Assembly: GCA_050247895.1 (NCBI GenBank)
Contig: JBFWTJ010000075.1
Span: 1 to 14,175, forward strand
Reading direction: 5' to 3'
Source: CAVPEW01 sp050247895
GTDB taxonomy: Bacteria; Actinomycetota; Acidimicrobiia; Acidimicrobiales; VFJN01
DNA length: 14,175 nucleotides
This document shows, one piece after another, positions 6,002 to 13,965 of the stretch (positions are counted from its first letter, which is position 1; every line of letters begins with the position of its first letter). The translations under genes were made by a program, and so were the position numbers. Below the pieces are notes generated by a model. That model ran no database searches. It was not told the DNA's origin and worked only from the letters and a program-made list of their open reading frames with translations.

Positions 6002-7437
6002 CAGCGGACCCCGACCCGCACGTCGCGGAACCGGCACGGGACCGCCTGGTGGCCGGTGTGGCCGACCTGCATCGGTTGGCCCTTGCCGCAGTGGGGCAGG
6101 CCGAAGACCGTCCACTCCGCCTCGCCGCCCACCGCGTCCAGCGAGGCCCAGAAGCGGGGCCCGATGCCGGTGTAGGTCGGGTTCTTGACCATGCGGCCGA
6201 GCTCGCCGTCCTTGATCTCCCAGCCGACCTCGCACCCGAACTGGAAGTTGAGCCGCTTGTCGTCGATCGACCACGAGCGGTTGGTCTCCATGTAGATCCC
6301 GTCCGCGGTGCCCGCGATCATCTCCTCGCGCGACGACTCGCCCGGTCGCAGGCCCACGTTGGTCATGCGGACCATGGGCAGCCGGGCCGGGCCGTCGGCC
6401 CGCACCATGCCGCCCGAGGCCAGGCCGACCTCGGTGGCCGAGTCGCGGCCGGACAGGACGCCGACCCAGGTGCCGTCGCGCACGATGTCGACCGACTGGG
6501 CCGGCACGCCCTCGTCGTCATAGCCGAAGCTGCCCAGGGCGCCGGGGATCGTGGCGTCGGCGGTGACCTGCATGAGCTCGCTGCCGTAGCGCAGCGAGCC
6601 GAGCTTGTCGGGCTCGAGCCACGACGTGCCGGCGAAGGCGGCCTCCCAACCCAGGATCCGGTCGAGCTCGATGGCGTGGCCGACCGACTCGTGGATCTGC
6701 AGGGCGACCTGGTCGCCGGCCAGCACGACGGTCGTCACGCCCTCGGGGCACTGGGGCGCTCCCAGCAGCGCCAGGGCCTGCTCGGCGATGCGGGGCGCGT
6801 TGCCGGGCAGGTCGAGCTCACGGACCAGCTCCCAGCCCCGCGTGCCGTACTGGCCGGTCACCCCCGGATAGGAGCGGCGCTGGGTCTCCCCGTCGCCGAT
6901 GGCGGTGGCCTCCATGACCGCGCCGCACTCGACGATCCGCTGGTCGATCCGGCTCCCCTCGCTCGACGCGAACCACTTCCGCGTGTCCCAGACCTGGTAG
7001 CTGGCCGTGGCCAGGGGCACGCCGGCGTCGTTGATCGTGCCGGTCACCGTGACGAGCAGGTCGCCCTTCTCCGACAGCGACACGTCGTCGAGCGGGTGCT
7101 CCACCCAGGTGCTGGACCAGCTGTCGTGCACCACCGGCGCCGGGGCCAGCCGCAGCGGGCGACCGCCGACCAGGCCCGAGGCCCGGGCCACCGCGGTCGC
7201 CCCCTCGCCGGCCCGGCGGGCCGCCGTGCCGGTCAGGTCGGGCGTGGCCTGGAAGCCCCACGAGGACCCGACGAGGGCCCGGACGCCGATGCCGGCGGTC
7301 TCGTCCTGGCGGAGCTCCTCCACGACCCGGTTCCGGGCCGACATGGACTCCTGGCGGATGACCATGACCCGGGCGTCGGCGTAGCGGGCCCCGGCGGCGA
7401 GTGCGGCCTCGACGGCCGCGACGGCGAGATCGATCAC
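6001..7437 (-). CDS. tldD: TldD-type catalytic subunit, zinc metalloprotease
   Basis: 478 aa, close to E. coli TldD. The zinc-binding HExxxH motif is HESVGH at residues 249-254, and a cysteine that matches the third ligand is present at C450 (HCGKGQPMQVG). This is therefore the catalytic subunit, sitting directly upstream of its partner tldE. The family is an ATP-independent cytoplasmic peptidase that accepts unfolded peptides through a narrow channel. The start is GTG 7437: no other start exists upstream in frame before the ftsK end, and the next in-frame ATG is at codon 25, inside conserved sequence. A GGAGG lies only 1 nt before this GTG, unusually close. It follows ftsK after 53 nt. Confidence 0.92.
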   Translation of the reverse strand: MIDLAVAAVEAALAAGARYADARVMVIRQESMSARNRVVEELRQDETAGIGVRALVGSSWGFQATPDLTGTAARRAGEGATAVARASGLVGGRPLRLAPAPVVHDSWSSTWVEHPLDDVSLSEKGDLLVTVTGTINDAGVPLATASYQVWDTRKWFASSEGSRIDQRIVECGAVMEATAIGDGETQRRSYPGVTGQYGTRGWELVRELDLPGNAPRIAEQALALLGAPQCPEGVTTVVLAGDQVALQIHESVGHAIELDRILGWEAAFAGTSWLEPDKLGSLRYGSELMQVTADATIPGALGSFGYDDEGVPAQSVDIVRDGTWVGVLSGRDSATEVGLASGGMVRADGPARLPMVRMTNVGLRPGESSREEMIAGTADGIYMETNRSWSIDDKRLNFQFGCEVGWEIKDGELGRMVKNPTYTGIGPRFWASLDAVGGEAEWTVFGLPHCGKGQPMQVGHTGHQAVPCRFRDVRVGVR

Positions 7438-7438
7438 C

Positions 7439-7443
7439 CCTCC
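7439..7443 (-). promoter_or_regulatory. GGAGG abutting the tldD start codon
   Basis: The minus strand reads GGAGG-G-GTG, a strong Shine-Dalgarno core with only 1 nt to the start codon, where 5-9 nt is usual. Either initiation here is inefficient or leaderless, or the true start is elsewhere. No alternative start fits better. Confidence 0.4.
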
Positions 7444-7490
7444 GGTGTACCACCCCCTGCCGACCGGGCCGCAGCGGCGCCGGGGCCGGT

Positions 7491-9875
7491 TCAGCCCTGG
7501 CCGGACCCCATGGCGTCGAGCTCCTCGACGGTCATGAGCACCGCCCGGGCCTTGGAGCCCTCGGACGGCCCGACGACGCCCCGCTGCTCGAGGAGGTCCA
7601 TGAGCCGCCCGGCACGGGCGAAGCCGACCTTGAGCTTGCGCTGGAGCATCGAGGTGGACCCGAGCTGCGAGCGCACGACCAGGTCCATGGCCTGGACCAC
7701 CAGGTCGTCGTCGTCATCGCCCCCGCCCCCGGCACCCGAGGGCAGGCCGGCCGGTCCGTCGTCGGTGCCCTGGACGTCCTCGACGTAGGTGACCTCGGGC
7801 GACTGGCGCTTCCACACCGCGGCGACCTTGCGGATCTCGGTCTCGTCGACCCAGCAGCCCTGGATCCGGGCCGGGGCCGACGAGGCGGGCCCGAGCAGGA
7901 GCATGTCGCCCTTGCCGATGAGCCGCTCGGCGCCGCCCTGGTCGAGGATCACCCGGCTGTCGGTGACCGACGACACGGCGAAGGCGAGGCGGGCCGGGAT
8001 GTTGGCCTTGATGACCCCGGTGATGACGTTGACCGACGGCCGCTGGGTGGCGATGACCAGGTGGATGCCCACGGCGCGGGCCAGGGCCGCGATCCGCGAG
8101 ATCGACTCCTCGACGTCGCGGGCGGCGACGAGCATGAGGTCGGCCAGCTCGTCGATCACCACCAGGATGAACGGGAGCCGGGGGTACTCGCGCTCCGAGC
8201 CCGGCTCGGCGACCAGCTCGCCGCGGTCCCAGGCCGCGTTGTAGCCGGTGATGTCCCGGAAGCCGACCTCGGCCAGCAGCTCGTAGCGCCGGTCCATCTC
8301 CCGCACGGCCCAGGCCAGGGCGTTGGCCGCCTTCTTGGGGTTGGTCACGACCTGGGTGAGCAGGTGCGGGAGCCGGTCGTACTGGCCCATCTCCACCCGC
8401 TTCGGGTCGACGAGGATGAGCCGGACCTGGTCGGGGGTGGACCGCATCAGGATCGAGGTCAGCAGCGAGTTGAGGCAGCTCGACTTGCCCGCCCCGGTGG
8501 CCCCGGCGATCAGGATGTGGGGCATCTGGGCGAGGTTCAGCAGCATGGCCTTGCCGTTGATGTCCCGGCCGACGGCCACCTCGAGCGGGTGGGTGGCCCG
8601 CTTGGCCTCGGGCGAGGCGAGGATGTCGCCCAGGGCCACGATCTTGCGGTCGAAGTTGGGGACCTCGACGCCGATGGCCTGCCGGCCCGGGATGGGGGCC
8701 AGGATCCGCACGTCGGGCGATGCCATGGCGTAGGCGATGTCCTTGTGCAGGCTGGTCACCCGGTTGACCTTGACCCCGGGAGCCAGCTCGAGCTCGAAGC
8801 GGGTCACCGACGGGCCCACGACCATGCCCACGAGCCGGGTCTCGACCCCGTGCTGGGCCAGGGCCTGCTCGAGGGTCCGCCCGGCCGCCTCGACCGCGGC
8901 CTTGTCGACCTCGTGGGGACCCGACCGGTGCAGCAGCGACGTGGGCGGGAGCTTCCAGGGCGAGCCCTTGACGGCCGGGCCGAGCTCGATCTCGAGCTGG
9001 GTCGCGTCGGTCACCGGCTCGGCCGGGACCTCGACCGCGGGCTTGCGCCGACGGGCGGGGCGCTCGGCCGGGGCGGCCGGCTCCTCGGCCGCCGGTTCGA
9101 CGGCGGGGTCGTCCGCGGCGCCGTCGAGGTCCTGGTCGAAGAGCAGCGGGCCCGCTCCGGCGTCGTCGGAGCCGCCGGCCTCGCCGCCGAGGCTGAACAA
9201 CCGGGCCGCGGCGTCCCGCAGGACCTGGGTGGTGGGCCGCAGGCCCCGGGCGGCCCGGTCGGCCGCGACGTGCAGGGACACCTGGGTGAGCACGACGAGC
9301 CCGGCCACCACGACGGTCGTGAGGATCAGGGCCGCGCCCAGGACGCCCAGGCCCGAGGCCAGGGGCGCGGCGACGGCCAGGCCGAGCAGGCCACCGGCGT
9401 GGGCCAGGTCGTCGACGGGCGCGTCGAGGGCGGGGCGACCTCCGACCAGGTGGGCCAGCCCGGCGCCGGCCAGGGCCAGCAGCGTGCCGCCGACCCAGAT
9501 GTTGGCCCGGCTCGATCCGCCCGCGTCGCCCTCGTCGTCGTCGGCGGGGCCCCGCACGAGCAGGACGCCGGCGGCGAGCAGGGCGGGCGGCACGACGATG
9601 CGGCCCCAGCCGACCGCGGTGCCGACCAGGTCGGCCGCGGTGCGCCCGACCGGCCCGGCGCTGTCGGCGTAGATGCCGAGCCCGGCGACCAGGCCGAAGC
9701 CGACGCAGAACAGGCCGACCACCTCGGCCACGTGCCCGTCGAGGGCCCGGGCCACCGCGGCCAGGACGCGCTCGAACAGGGACGGGGACGGCGGGCGGCG
9801 GCCCCCGGAGCCCTTCTTGGCCGGGGCCCGGCGCGAGGGCGTGCGCGAGCGCTGGGTCGTAGCCACAGTGGCCAC
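7491..9875 (-). CDS. ftsK: DNA translocase FtsK/SpoIIIE
   Basis: 794 aa, the normal size for actinobacterial FtsK. After a basic N-terminus, about four membrane segments lie near residues 49-70, 90-107, 125-144 and 161-203. A short Glu/Pro/Ala-rich linker (about 230-290) leads to the motor. Walker A is GATGAGKS at 458-465 and Walker B is LVVIDE at 571-576. FtsK signatures include GVIKANIPARLAF (620-632) and RVILDQGGAERLIGKGDML. A Gly/Asp-rich hinge with five Asp (720-724) joins the C-terminal gamma winged helix (about 727-785, STSMLQRKLKVGFARAGRL), which recognises polar KOPS-type sequences. It pumps chromosomal DNA through the division septum and activates dimer resolution. The start is GTG 9875; GTG 9866 is also possible, as no good Shine-Dalgarno separates them. 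The 54 nt before it show no convincing promoter. Confidence 0.94.
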   Translation of the reverse strand: MATVATTQRSRTPSRRAPAKKGSGGRRPPSPSLFERVLAAVARALDGHVAEVVGLFCVGFGLVAGLGIYADSAGPVGRTAADLVGTAVGWGRIVVPPALLAAGVLLVRGPADDDEGDAGGSSRANIWVGGTLLALAGAGLAHLVGGRPALDAPVDDLAHAGGLLGLAVAAPLASGLGVLGAALILTTVVVAGLVVLTQVSLHVAADRAARGLRPTTQVLRDAAARLFSLGGEAGGSDDAGAGPLLFDQDLDGAADDPAVEPAAEEPAAPAERPARRRKPAVEVPAEPVTDATQLEIELGPAVKGSPWKLPPTSLLHRSGPHEVDKAAVEAAGRTLEQALAQHGVETRLVGMVVGPSVTRFELELAPGVKVNRVTSLHKDIAYAMASPDVRILAPIPGRQAIGVEVPNFDRKIVALGDILASPEAKRATHPLEVAVGRDINGKAMLLNLAQMPHILIAGATGAGKSSCLNSLLTSILMRSTPDQVRLILVDPKRVEMGQYDRLPHLLTQVVTNPKKAANALAWAVREMDRRYELLAEVGFRDITGYNAAWDRGELVAEPGSEREYPRLPFILVVIDELADLMLVAARDVEESISRIAALARAVGIHLVIATQRPSVNVITGVIKANIPARLAFAVSSVTDSRVILDQGGAERLIGKGDMLLLGPASSAPARIQGCWVDETEIRKVAAVWKRQSPEVTYVEDVQGTDDGPAGLPSGAGGGGDDDDDLVVQAMDLVVRSQLGSTSMLQRKLKVGFARAGRLMDLLEQRGVVGPSEGSKARAVLMTVEELDAMGSGQG

Positions 9876-9929
9876 AAAGGTACCAGTAGCCCCACCAGCA
9901 ACAGGGGACGGGTTCGGACCGGGGACGGC

Positions 9930-10736
9930 TCAGCGCGACGGCTGGCAGGCCCGGCAGAACGTGGTGCCGCGCCCGTCGTAGACCGCCCGGCGCAGGGCGG
10001 TCCCGCAGCGCAGGCAGGGCAGGCCGGCCCGCCCGTAGCAGGCCAGGTGGTGCTGGTTGCGGCCCTCGCCCCCGTCGGGCCGGCGGTAGTCGCGCAGGGT
10101 CGTGCCGTCGTTGGCCAGGCCCCGGGCCAGCGCGGCCCGGACCTCGCCCAGCAGGGTCACGGCCTCGGACCGGGTCAGCGAGCGGCGGGCCGGGTGGACC
10201 CGGGCGGCCCAGAGGGCCTCGTCGGCGTAGATGTTGCCCACGCCGGCCAGCGGGCGCTGCGAGAGGAGCTGGGTCTTGACCCGGGCCCGCGAGGCCCGGG
10301 TCCGGCGCCAGAACCCGTCGCCGTCGAGGACCGGGTCCCACGGGTCGGGGCCCTGGCGGGCCAGGGTGGGCAGCGACGCGTAGTCGCCCGCGGCGACCAC
10401 CGCCAGGCGCCCGAACCGGCGCACGTCGCGCAGCGCCAGGACGTTGCCGTCGTCGAGGGCCCACCAGGCCCGCACGTAGGGGTCGTGGTCCGCGCCCGCC
10501 GGTCGCACGGCCAGCCGGCCGGTCATGCCCAGGTGCAGGACCAGCTCCCGGCCGTCGTCCAGGCCGACCAGCAGGTACTTGCCCCGCCGGCCGATCGCCT
10601 CGACCGAGGGGCCCACCGCGTCGGGCGCGGCGGCGAACTTCGGCGAGGCGAACCCCCAGCCCTCGACCAACCGCCGGCCCACGACGAGGGGTTCGAGCTG
10701 GCGCCGGACGGTCTCGACCTCGGGCAGCTCGGGCAT
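9930..10736 (-). CDS. mutM: Formamidopyrimidine-DNA glycosylase (Fpg/MutM)
   Basis: 268 aa, usual family length. The mature N-terminus PELPEVETV supplies the catalytic Pro2 (Schiff-base nucleophile) and Glu3. Lys53 in GRRGKYLL matches the conserved DNA-contact lysine. The helix-two-turn-helix region includes SQRPLAGVGNIYADEALW (about 159-176). The C-terminal zinc finger has C241, C244, C261 and C264, with Arg256 in GRGTTFC as the usual DNA-binding arginine. The strand-intercalating positions are filled by M71 and the RRFG motif. The enzyme removes 8-oxoguanine and formamidopyrimidines and cleaves the abasic site. The zinc finger and intercalation residues favour Fpg over the Nei branch. The gene lies 9 nt after rnj; its nearest GGAGG, inside the rnj end, is 14 nt from ATG 10736. 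Confidence 0.92.
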   Translation of the reverse strand: MPELPEVETVRRQLEPLVVGRRLVEGWGFASPKFAAAPDAVGPSVEAIGRRGKYLLVGLDDGRELVLHLGMTGRLAVRPAGADHDPYVRAWWALDDGNVLALRDVRRFGRLAVVAAGDYASLPTLARQGPDPWDPVLDGDGFWRRTRASRARVKTQLLSQRPLAGVGNIYADEALWAARVHPARRSLTRSEAVTLLGEVRAALARGLANDGTTLRDYRRPDGGEGRNQHHLACYGRAGLPCLRCGTALRRAVYDGRGTTFCRACQPSR

Positions 10737-10745
10737 GGCGGCCGG

Positions 10746-12413
10746 TCAGGCCTCCATGACGACCGGGACGATCATCGGCCGGCGCCGGGTCCGCTCGTTG
10801 ACGAAGCGCCCGGCGGCCCGCCGCACGACCCGCTGGAGGGCCTCGATGTCGGGTGGCCCGGCGCTCTCGCCGAAGGCCTCCTTGATCGCCCCGGCGACCT
10901 CGGCCGCGCACTCGGCCAGCAGGCCCTCGGCCTCGGGGGCGTACACCCAGCCCCGGGTGATGACCTCGGGCCCGGTGATGATGGCCCCGTCGCCCACGTC
11001 GATGGTGACCACGACCACCACCACGCCCTCGGCGGCGAGCACCCGCCGGTCCCGCAGGACGCCCTGGCCCACGTCGCCGACGATCCCGTCGACGTACAGG
11101 TAGCCGGCCGGCACCCGACCGGACCGGCGCAACCCGCCGTCGTGCAGCTCGAGCTGGTCGCCGTCCTCGCAGACCAGGGCCCGCTCGGCCGGCACGCCCA
11201 TCTCCCGGCCCAGCCGGGCGTGGCCGACCAGGTGCCGGTACTCGCCGTGGACCGGCACGAACCACTCGGGCCGGATGATCGACAGGAGGGTCTTGAGCTC
11301 CTCCTGCTTGGCGTGGCCGGTGGCGTGGACGTCCTCGATCCCGGAGTGGACGACCTCCACGCCGAGGCGCACCAGCCCGTCGATGACCTTGGAGACGTTC
11401 ATCTCGTTGCCCGGGATGGGGTGCGACGACAGGATCACCGTGTCACCCTCCCCCACCTCCAGCCAGCGGTTCTCCTTGTTGGCCATCAGGGCCAGGGCCG
11501 ACATGGGCTCGCCCTGGCTCCCGGTGGAGATGATGCAGACCTTCCCGGGCGGGAGCTCGTCGACGTCCTCGATGTCGACGAGGACCGACTCGGGGATGTG
11601 GAGCAGGCCCATGTCGCGGGCCAGCTTCACGTTCTTCTTCATGGACAGGCCGATGGTGGCCACCTTGCGGCCGTAGGCCTGGGCCGCGTCGGCGATCTGT
11701 TGGACCCGGTGGATGTGGCTGGCGAAGCAGGCGGTGATGATCCGCCGGCCCTCGTGGTCGTGGAACAGGTCGTAGAGCACCTGGCCCACCGAGCGCTCGC
11801 TGCGCGAGTGGCCGGGTTCGTCGGCGTTGGTGGAGTCGCCCAGGTAGAGCCGGATGCCCTCGCCCGAGGCCATCGCCCCGATGCGGGCCAGGTCGGTGAG
11901 CCGGCCGTCGACCGGGGTCAGGTCGAGCTTGATGTCCCCCGAGTGCAGCACGGTCCCCTGGGGGGTGTGGAAGGCGGTCGCGAAGCCGTGGGGCACCGAG
12001 TGGGTGACGGGGATGAACTCCACGTCGAAGGGGCCGATGCGGCGCCGCTCCCCGTCGGCGACCGCGATCAGCTCGGTCCGGTCGAGCAGCCCGGCCTCCT
12101 CGATGCGGTTGCGGGCCAGCCCGAGCGTCAGGGCCGAGCCGTAGATGGGGAAGGACAGCTCGCGCAGCAGGTACGAGAGCCCGCCGACGTGGTCCTCGTG
12201 GCCGTGGGTGGCGATGCAGCCCACGATCCGCTCGGCGTTCTCCCGCAGGTAGGTGAAGTCGGGCAGGACCAGGTCGATGCCCAGCATGTCCAGGTCGGGG
12301 AACATCAGGCCGCAATCGAGCATGAGGATCTGCTCCTCGCACTCGAGCAGGGCGCAGTTGCGACCGATCTCGCCGAGCCCGCCGAGGAACGTGATGGTGA
12401 CCGGTGAGGCCAT
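10746..12413 (-). CDS. rnj: Ribonuclease J
   Basis: 555 aa, a metallo-beta-lactamase/beta-CASP ribonuclease of the RNase J type, which combines 5'-exonuclease and endonuclease activity in mRNA decay and rRNA maturation. The metal site is built from HGHEDH (70-75), H138 in THSVPHG and the aspartate of SGDIKLD (158-164). The beta-CASP region contains STGSQGEPMSAL and the HATGHAKQEEL stretch, and the motif VPVHGEYRHL follows. The C-terminal domain of about 100 residues typical of RNase J is present. ATG 12413 lies 9 nt after dapA with only a weak GGCGG in front, so translation probably depends on read-through from dapA. A dapA-rnj pair is widespread in actinobacteria, which supports both calls. 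Confidence 0.95.
   Translation of the reverse strand: MASPVTITFLGGLGEIGRNCALLECEEQILMLDCGLMFPDLDMLGIDLVLPDFTYLRENAERIVGCIATHGHEDHVGGLSYLLRELSFPIYGSALTLGLARNRIEEAGLLDRTELIAVADGERRRIGPFDVEFIPVTHSVPHGFATAFHTPQGTVLHSGDIKLDLTPVDGRLTDLARIGAMASGEGIRLYLGDSTNADEPGHSRSERSVGQVLYDLFHDHEGRRIITACFASHIHRVQQIADAAQAYGRKVATIGLSMKKNVKLARDMGLLHIPESVLVDIEDVDELPPGKVCIISTGSQGEPMSALALMANKENRWLEVGEGDTVILSSHPIPGNEMNVSKVIDGLVRLGVEVVHSGIEDVHATGHAKQEELKTLLSIIRPEWFVPVHGEYRHLVGHARLGREMGVPAERALVCEDGDQLELHDGGLRRSGRVPAGYLYVDGIVGDVGQGVLRDRRVLAAEGVVVVVVTIDVGDGAIITGPEVITRGWVYAPEAEGLLAECAAEVAGAIKEAFGESAGPPDIEALQRVVRRAAGRFVNERTRRRPMIVPVVMEA
10751..10755 (-). promoter_or_regulatory. GGAGG inside the rnj end, possible mutM ribosome binding site
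   Basis: GGAGG on the minus strand lies within the last codons of rnj, 14 nt from the mutM ATG. The spacing is longer than ideal, but it is the only Shine-Dalgarno-like sequence near this start. Confidence 0.35.
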
Positions 12414-12422
12414 GGCCGCCGA

Positions 12423-13316
12423 CTAGCCCTGGACGCCCAGGTCGGCGAGGACGGCACGCGCCCGCTCCACGGCCTCGGGCGGCACCGAGGTGAGGGGCAG
12501 CCGGCACGGGCCGGCGGGCAGTCCGAGCACGGTGAGGGCGGCCTTCGCCGCGGTGGCCTGGACCCAGGTCGGACCGGTCTCGAAGTCGTAGGAGTCGGCC
12601 AGGCGGGCGTTGACCTCGCGGGCGCGGGCCGGGTCGGACTTGGCGAAGGCGGCGATCATCTCGGCGTGCTGGGGTCCGCTCCAGTGGGTGGCCACCCCGA
12701 TGACCCCCACGGCGCCCACCGCGAGCAGCGGCAGGGTGAGGGCGTCGTCGCCGGACCACACGTCGAAGTCGTCGGGGGTGCGGGCCACGACCTTGGCCGT
12801 CTCGCCCGGGTTCCCCGCCGCGTCCTTCAGGCCGACGATGTTGGGCACCTCGTTGGCCAGGCGCACGATGACCTCGGTGCCGATGGCCCGCCCGGCCCGG
12901 CCGGGGATGTCGTACATGACCACGGGCAGGTCGACCGCGGCGGCCACGGCCCGGAAGTGGGCCTCGATCCCGGCCGGCGTCGGCCGGTTGTAGTAGGGCG
13001 TCATGACCAGGAGCCCGTCGGCGCCGGCCTCGGCGGCCCGGCGGGACAGCCCGATGGTGTGGCGGGTGTCGTTGCTGCCGGTGCCGGCCACGAGCGGGCC
13101 GTCCACCGCGGCGCGCACCGCCCGCCACAGCTCGACCTTCTCGTCGTCGTCGAGCGTCGGCGCCTCCCCGGTGGTGCCGGCCACGACCAGCCCGTCGTTG
13201 CCGTGGTCGACCAGCCAGCGGGCCAGCTCGGCCGCACCGGCGACGTCCAGCGACCCGTCGTCGGCGAAGGGCGTGGCCATCGCGGTGAGGACGGCTCCGA
13301 AGCGTGCCGGTCCCAT
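12423..13316 (-). CDS. dapA: 4-hydroxy-tetrahydrodipicolinate synthase
   Basis: 297 aa, a class I aldolase of the DapA family that condenses pyruvate with aspartate semialdehyde, the first step specific to the diaminopimelate/lysine pathway. It shows GTTGE at 47-51 (the threonines of the proton relay), TPYYNRP at 106-112, Tyr135 in MYDIPGRAG, Arg140 for substrate carboxylate binding, and the Schiff-base Lys164 in GLKDAAGN. The barrel is complete. ATG 13316 immediately follows the TAG stop of the preceding gene with no gap, and a GGAGG sits 8 nt upstream. The family also contains N-acetylneuraminate lyases and other aldolases, but the residues and the rnj neighbour fit DapA. dapB and thyX, which often sit near this pair, are not within the window. 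Confidence 0.94.
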   Translation of the reverse strand: MGPARFGAVLTAMATPFADDGSLDVAGAAELARWLVDHGNDGLVVAGTTGEAPTLDDDEKVELWRAVRAAVDGPLVAGTGSNDTRHTIGLSRRAAEAGADGLLVMTPYYNRPTPAGIEAHFRAVAAAVDLPVVMYDIPGRAGRAIGTEVIVRLANEVPNIVGLKDAAGNPGETAKVVARTPDDFDVWSGDDALTLPLLAVGAVGVIGVATHWSGPQHAEMIAAFAKSDPARAREVNARLADSYDFETGPTWVQATAAKAALTVLGLPAGPCRLPLTSVPPEAVERARAVLADLGVQG

Positions 13317-13964
13317 CTAGTGCGCCTCCGAGGCTCGTTCGATCCCCAGCGTCGCCAGGAGGTCCTCGTGGAGCTCGAACCACACGGTGTGGTAGCTGGG
13401 GACGATGGGCTTGGTGAAGTGGTCGACCTCGCCGGCCCGGACCCTGGTGAGGGCTCCGGCCAACGCCGGCTCGTAGCGACGATAGCGGTCGAGCGCCGCG
13501 GCCAGGGTGCCCAGCACCGGCACGACCCGGTCGTGGAGGGCGCCGAGCTCGTCCACCAGGGCCGCGTCGTAGGTCGGATCGAGGTGGTCGTTGACCACCG
13601 GCGTGCCGTCGGGACCGGACCTGACCTGCCATCGGGCGCAGGCGTCGAGGAACGGCCCGTTGAGGGCGAGGAAGCGCCGGTAGGCGTCGGTGACCGCCTC
13701 CCGGGCCCGGTGGGCGTCGAGCTCCCGGGCCAGCCGGCGCTCCAGCTCGGCCCGGCCCGCGGGGGTGAGCTGGTGGCCTGCGACCCGGCCCGCGCGACGC
13801 ACGGCCCAACCCCGGCCCTCGACGTCCTCCAGCACCGGGGCCAGCCCGGCCGGGTCGAGGCCGGCCGCCGCGGCGAGGTCGTCGACGCCGGCCACGCCCC
13901 GCAACCGCATCCCCAGCAGCACCGCGGTGCGCACCGCGTCGGGGACCAGGGGGGCGCCGGCCAT
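13317..13964 (-). CDS. Winged-helix-like protein of unknown function
   Basis: 215 aa, family not recognised with certainty. Residues about 8-80 look like a winged-helix domain: helices around 10-22, 26-35 and 38-50, then a wing (GWAVRRAGRVAGHQLTPAG) and a basic helix. This resembles MarR-like 'LTPAGR' folds. The remainder (85-215) is predicted to be mostly helical, with conserved-looking WQV (112-114), NDHLDPTYDAALVDELGALH (125-144) and a striking SYHTVWFELHEDLLATLG (190-207). The C-terminal part may bind a ligand or partner. There are no membrane segments or catalytic signature. ATG 13964 lies 1 nt after the previous stop (TGAGATG), implying translational coupling, and its own TAG is directly followed by the dapA ATG. 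It could be a transcription regulator or a partner of the upstream protein; neither is shown. Confidence 0.7.
   Translation of the reverse strand: MAGAPLVPDAVRTAVLLGMRLRGVAGVDDLAAAAGLDPAGLAPVLEDVEGRGWAVRRAGRVAGHQLTPAGRAELERRLARELDAHRAREAVTDAYRRFLALNGPFLDACARWQVRSGPDGTPVVNDHLDPTYDAALVDELGALHDRVVPVLGTLAAALDRYRRYEPALAGALTRVRAGEVDHFTKPIVPSYHTVWFELHEDLLATLGIERASEAH
13325..13329 (-). promoter_or_regulatory. Ribosome binding site of dapA
   Basis: GGAGG on the minus strand with 8 nt to the dapA ATG. It lies inside the last codons of the preceding gene and is the best-spaced Shine-Dalgarno in the window. It confirms ATG 13316 as the start. Confidence 0.7.
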
Positions 13965-13965
13965 C

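Noticed and set aside
7438..7490. Possible terminator hairpin between ftsK and tldD (GC-rich ACCGG...CCGGT pairing).
   Set aside because: There are many alternative pairings, no U-run and no clean stem-loop. In this base composition such pairing is expected by chance.
7401..12407. A plus-strand open frame of about 5 kb (1668 codons) running antisense to tldD, ftsK, mutM and rnj.
   Set aside because: It is the mirror of GC-rich codon use in the real minus-strand genes: stop codons are scarce opposite them. The translation is low-complexity (Gly, Arg, Asp, His, Gln, Val) with no domain, and four conserved proteins occupy the other strand.
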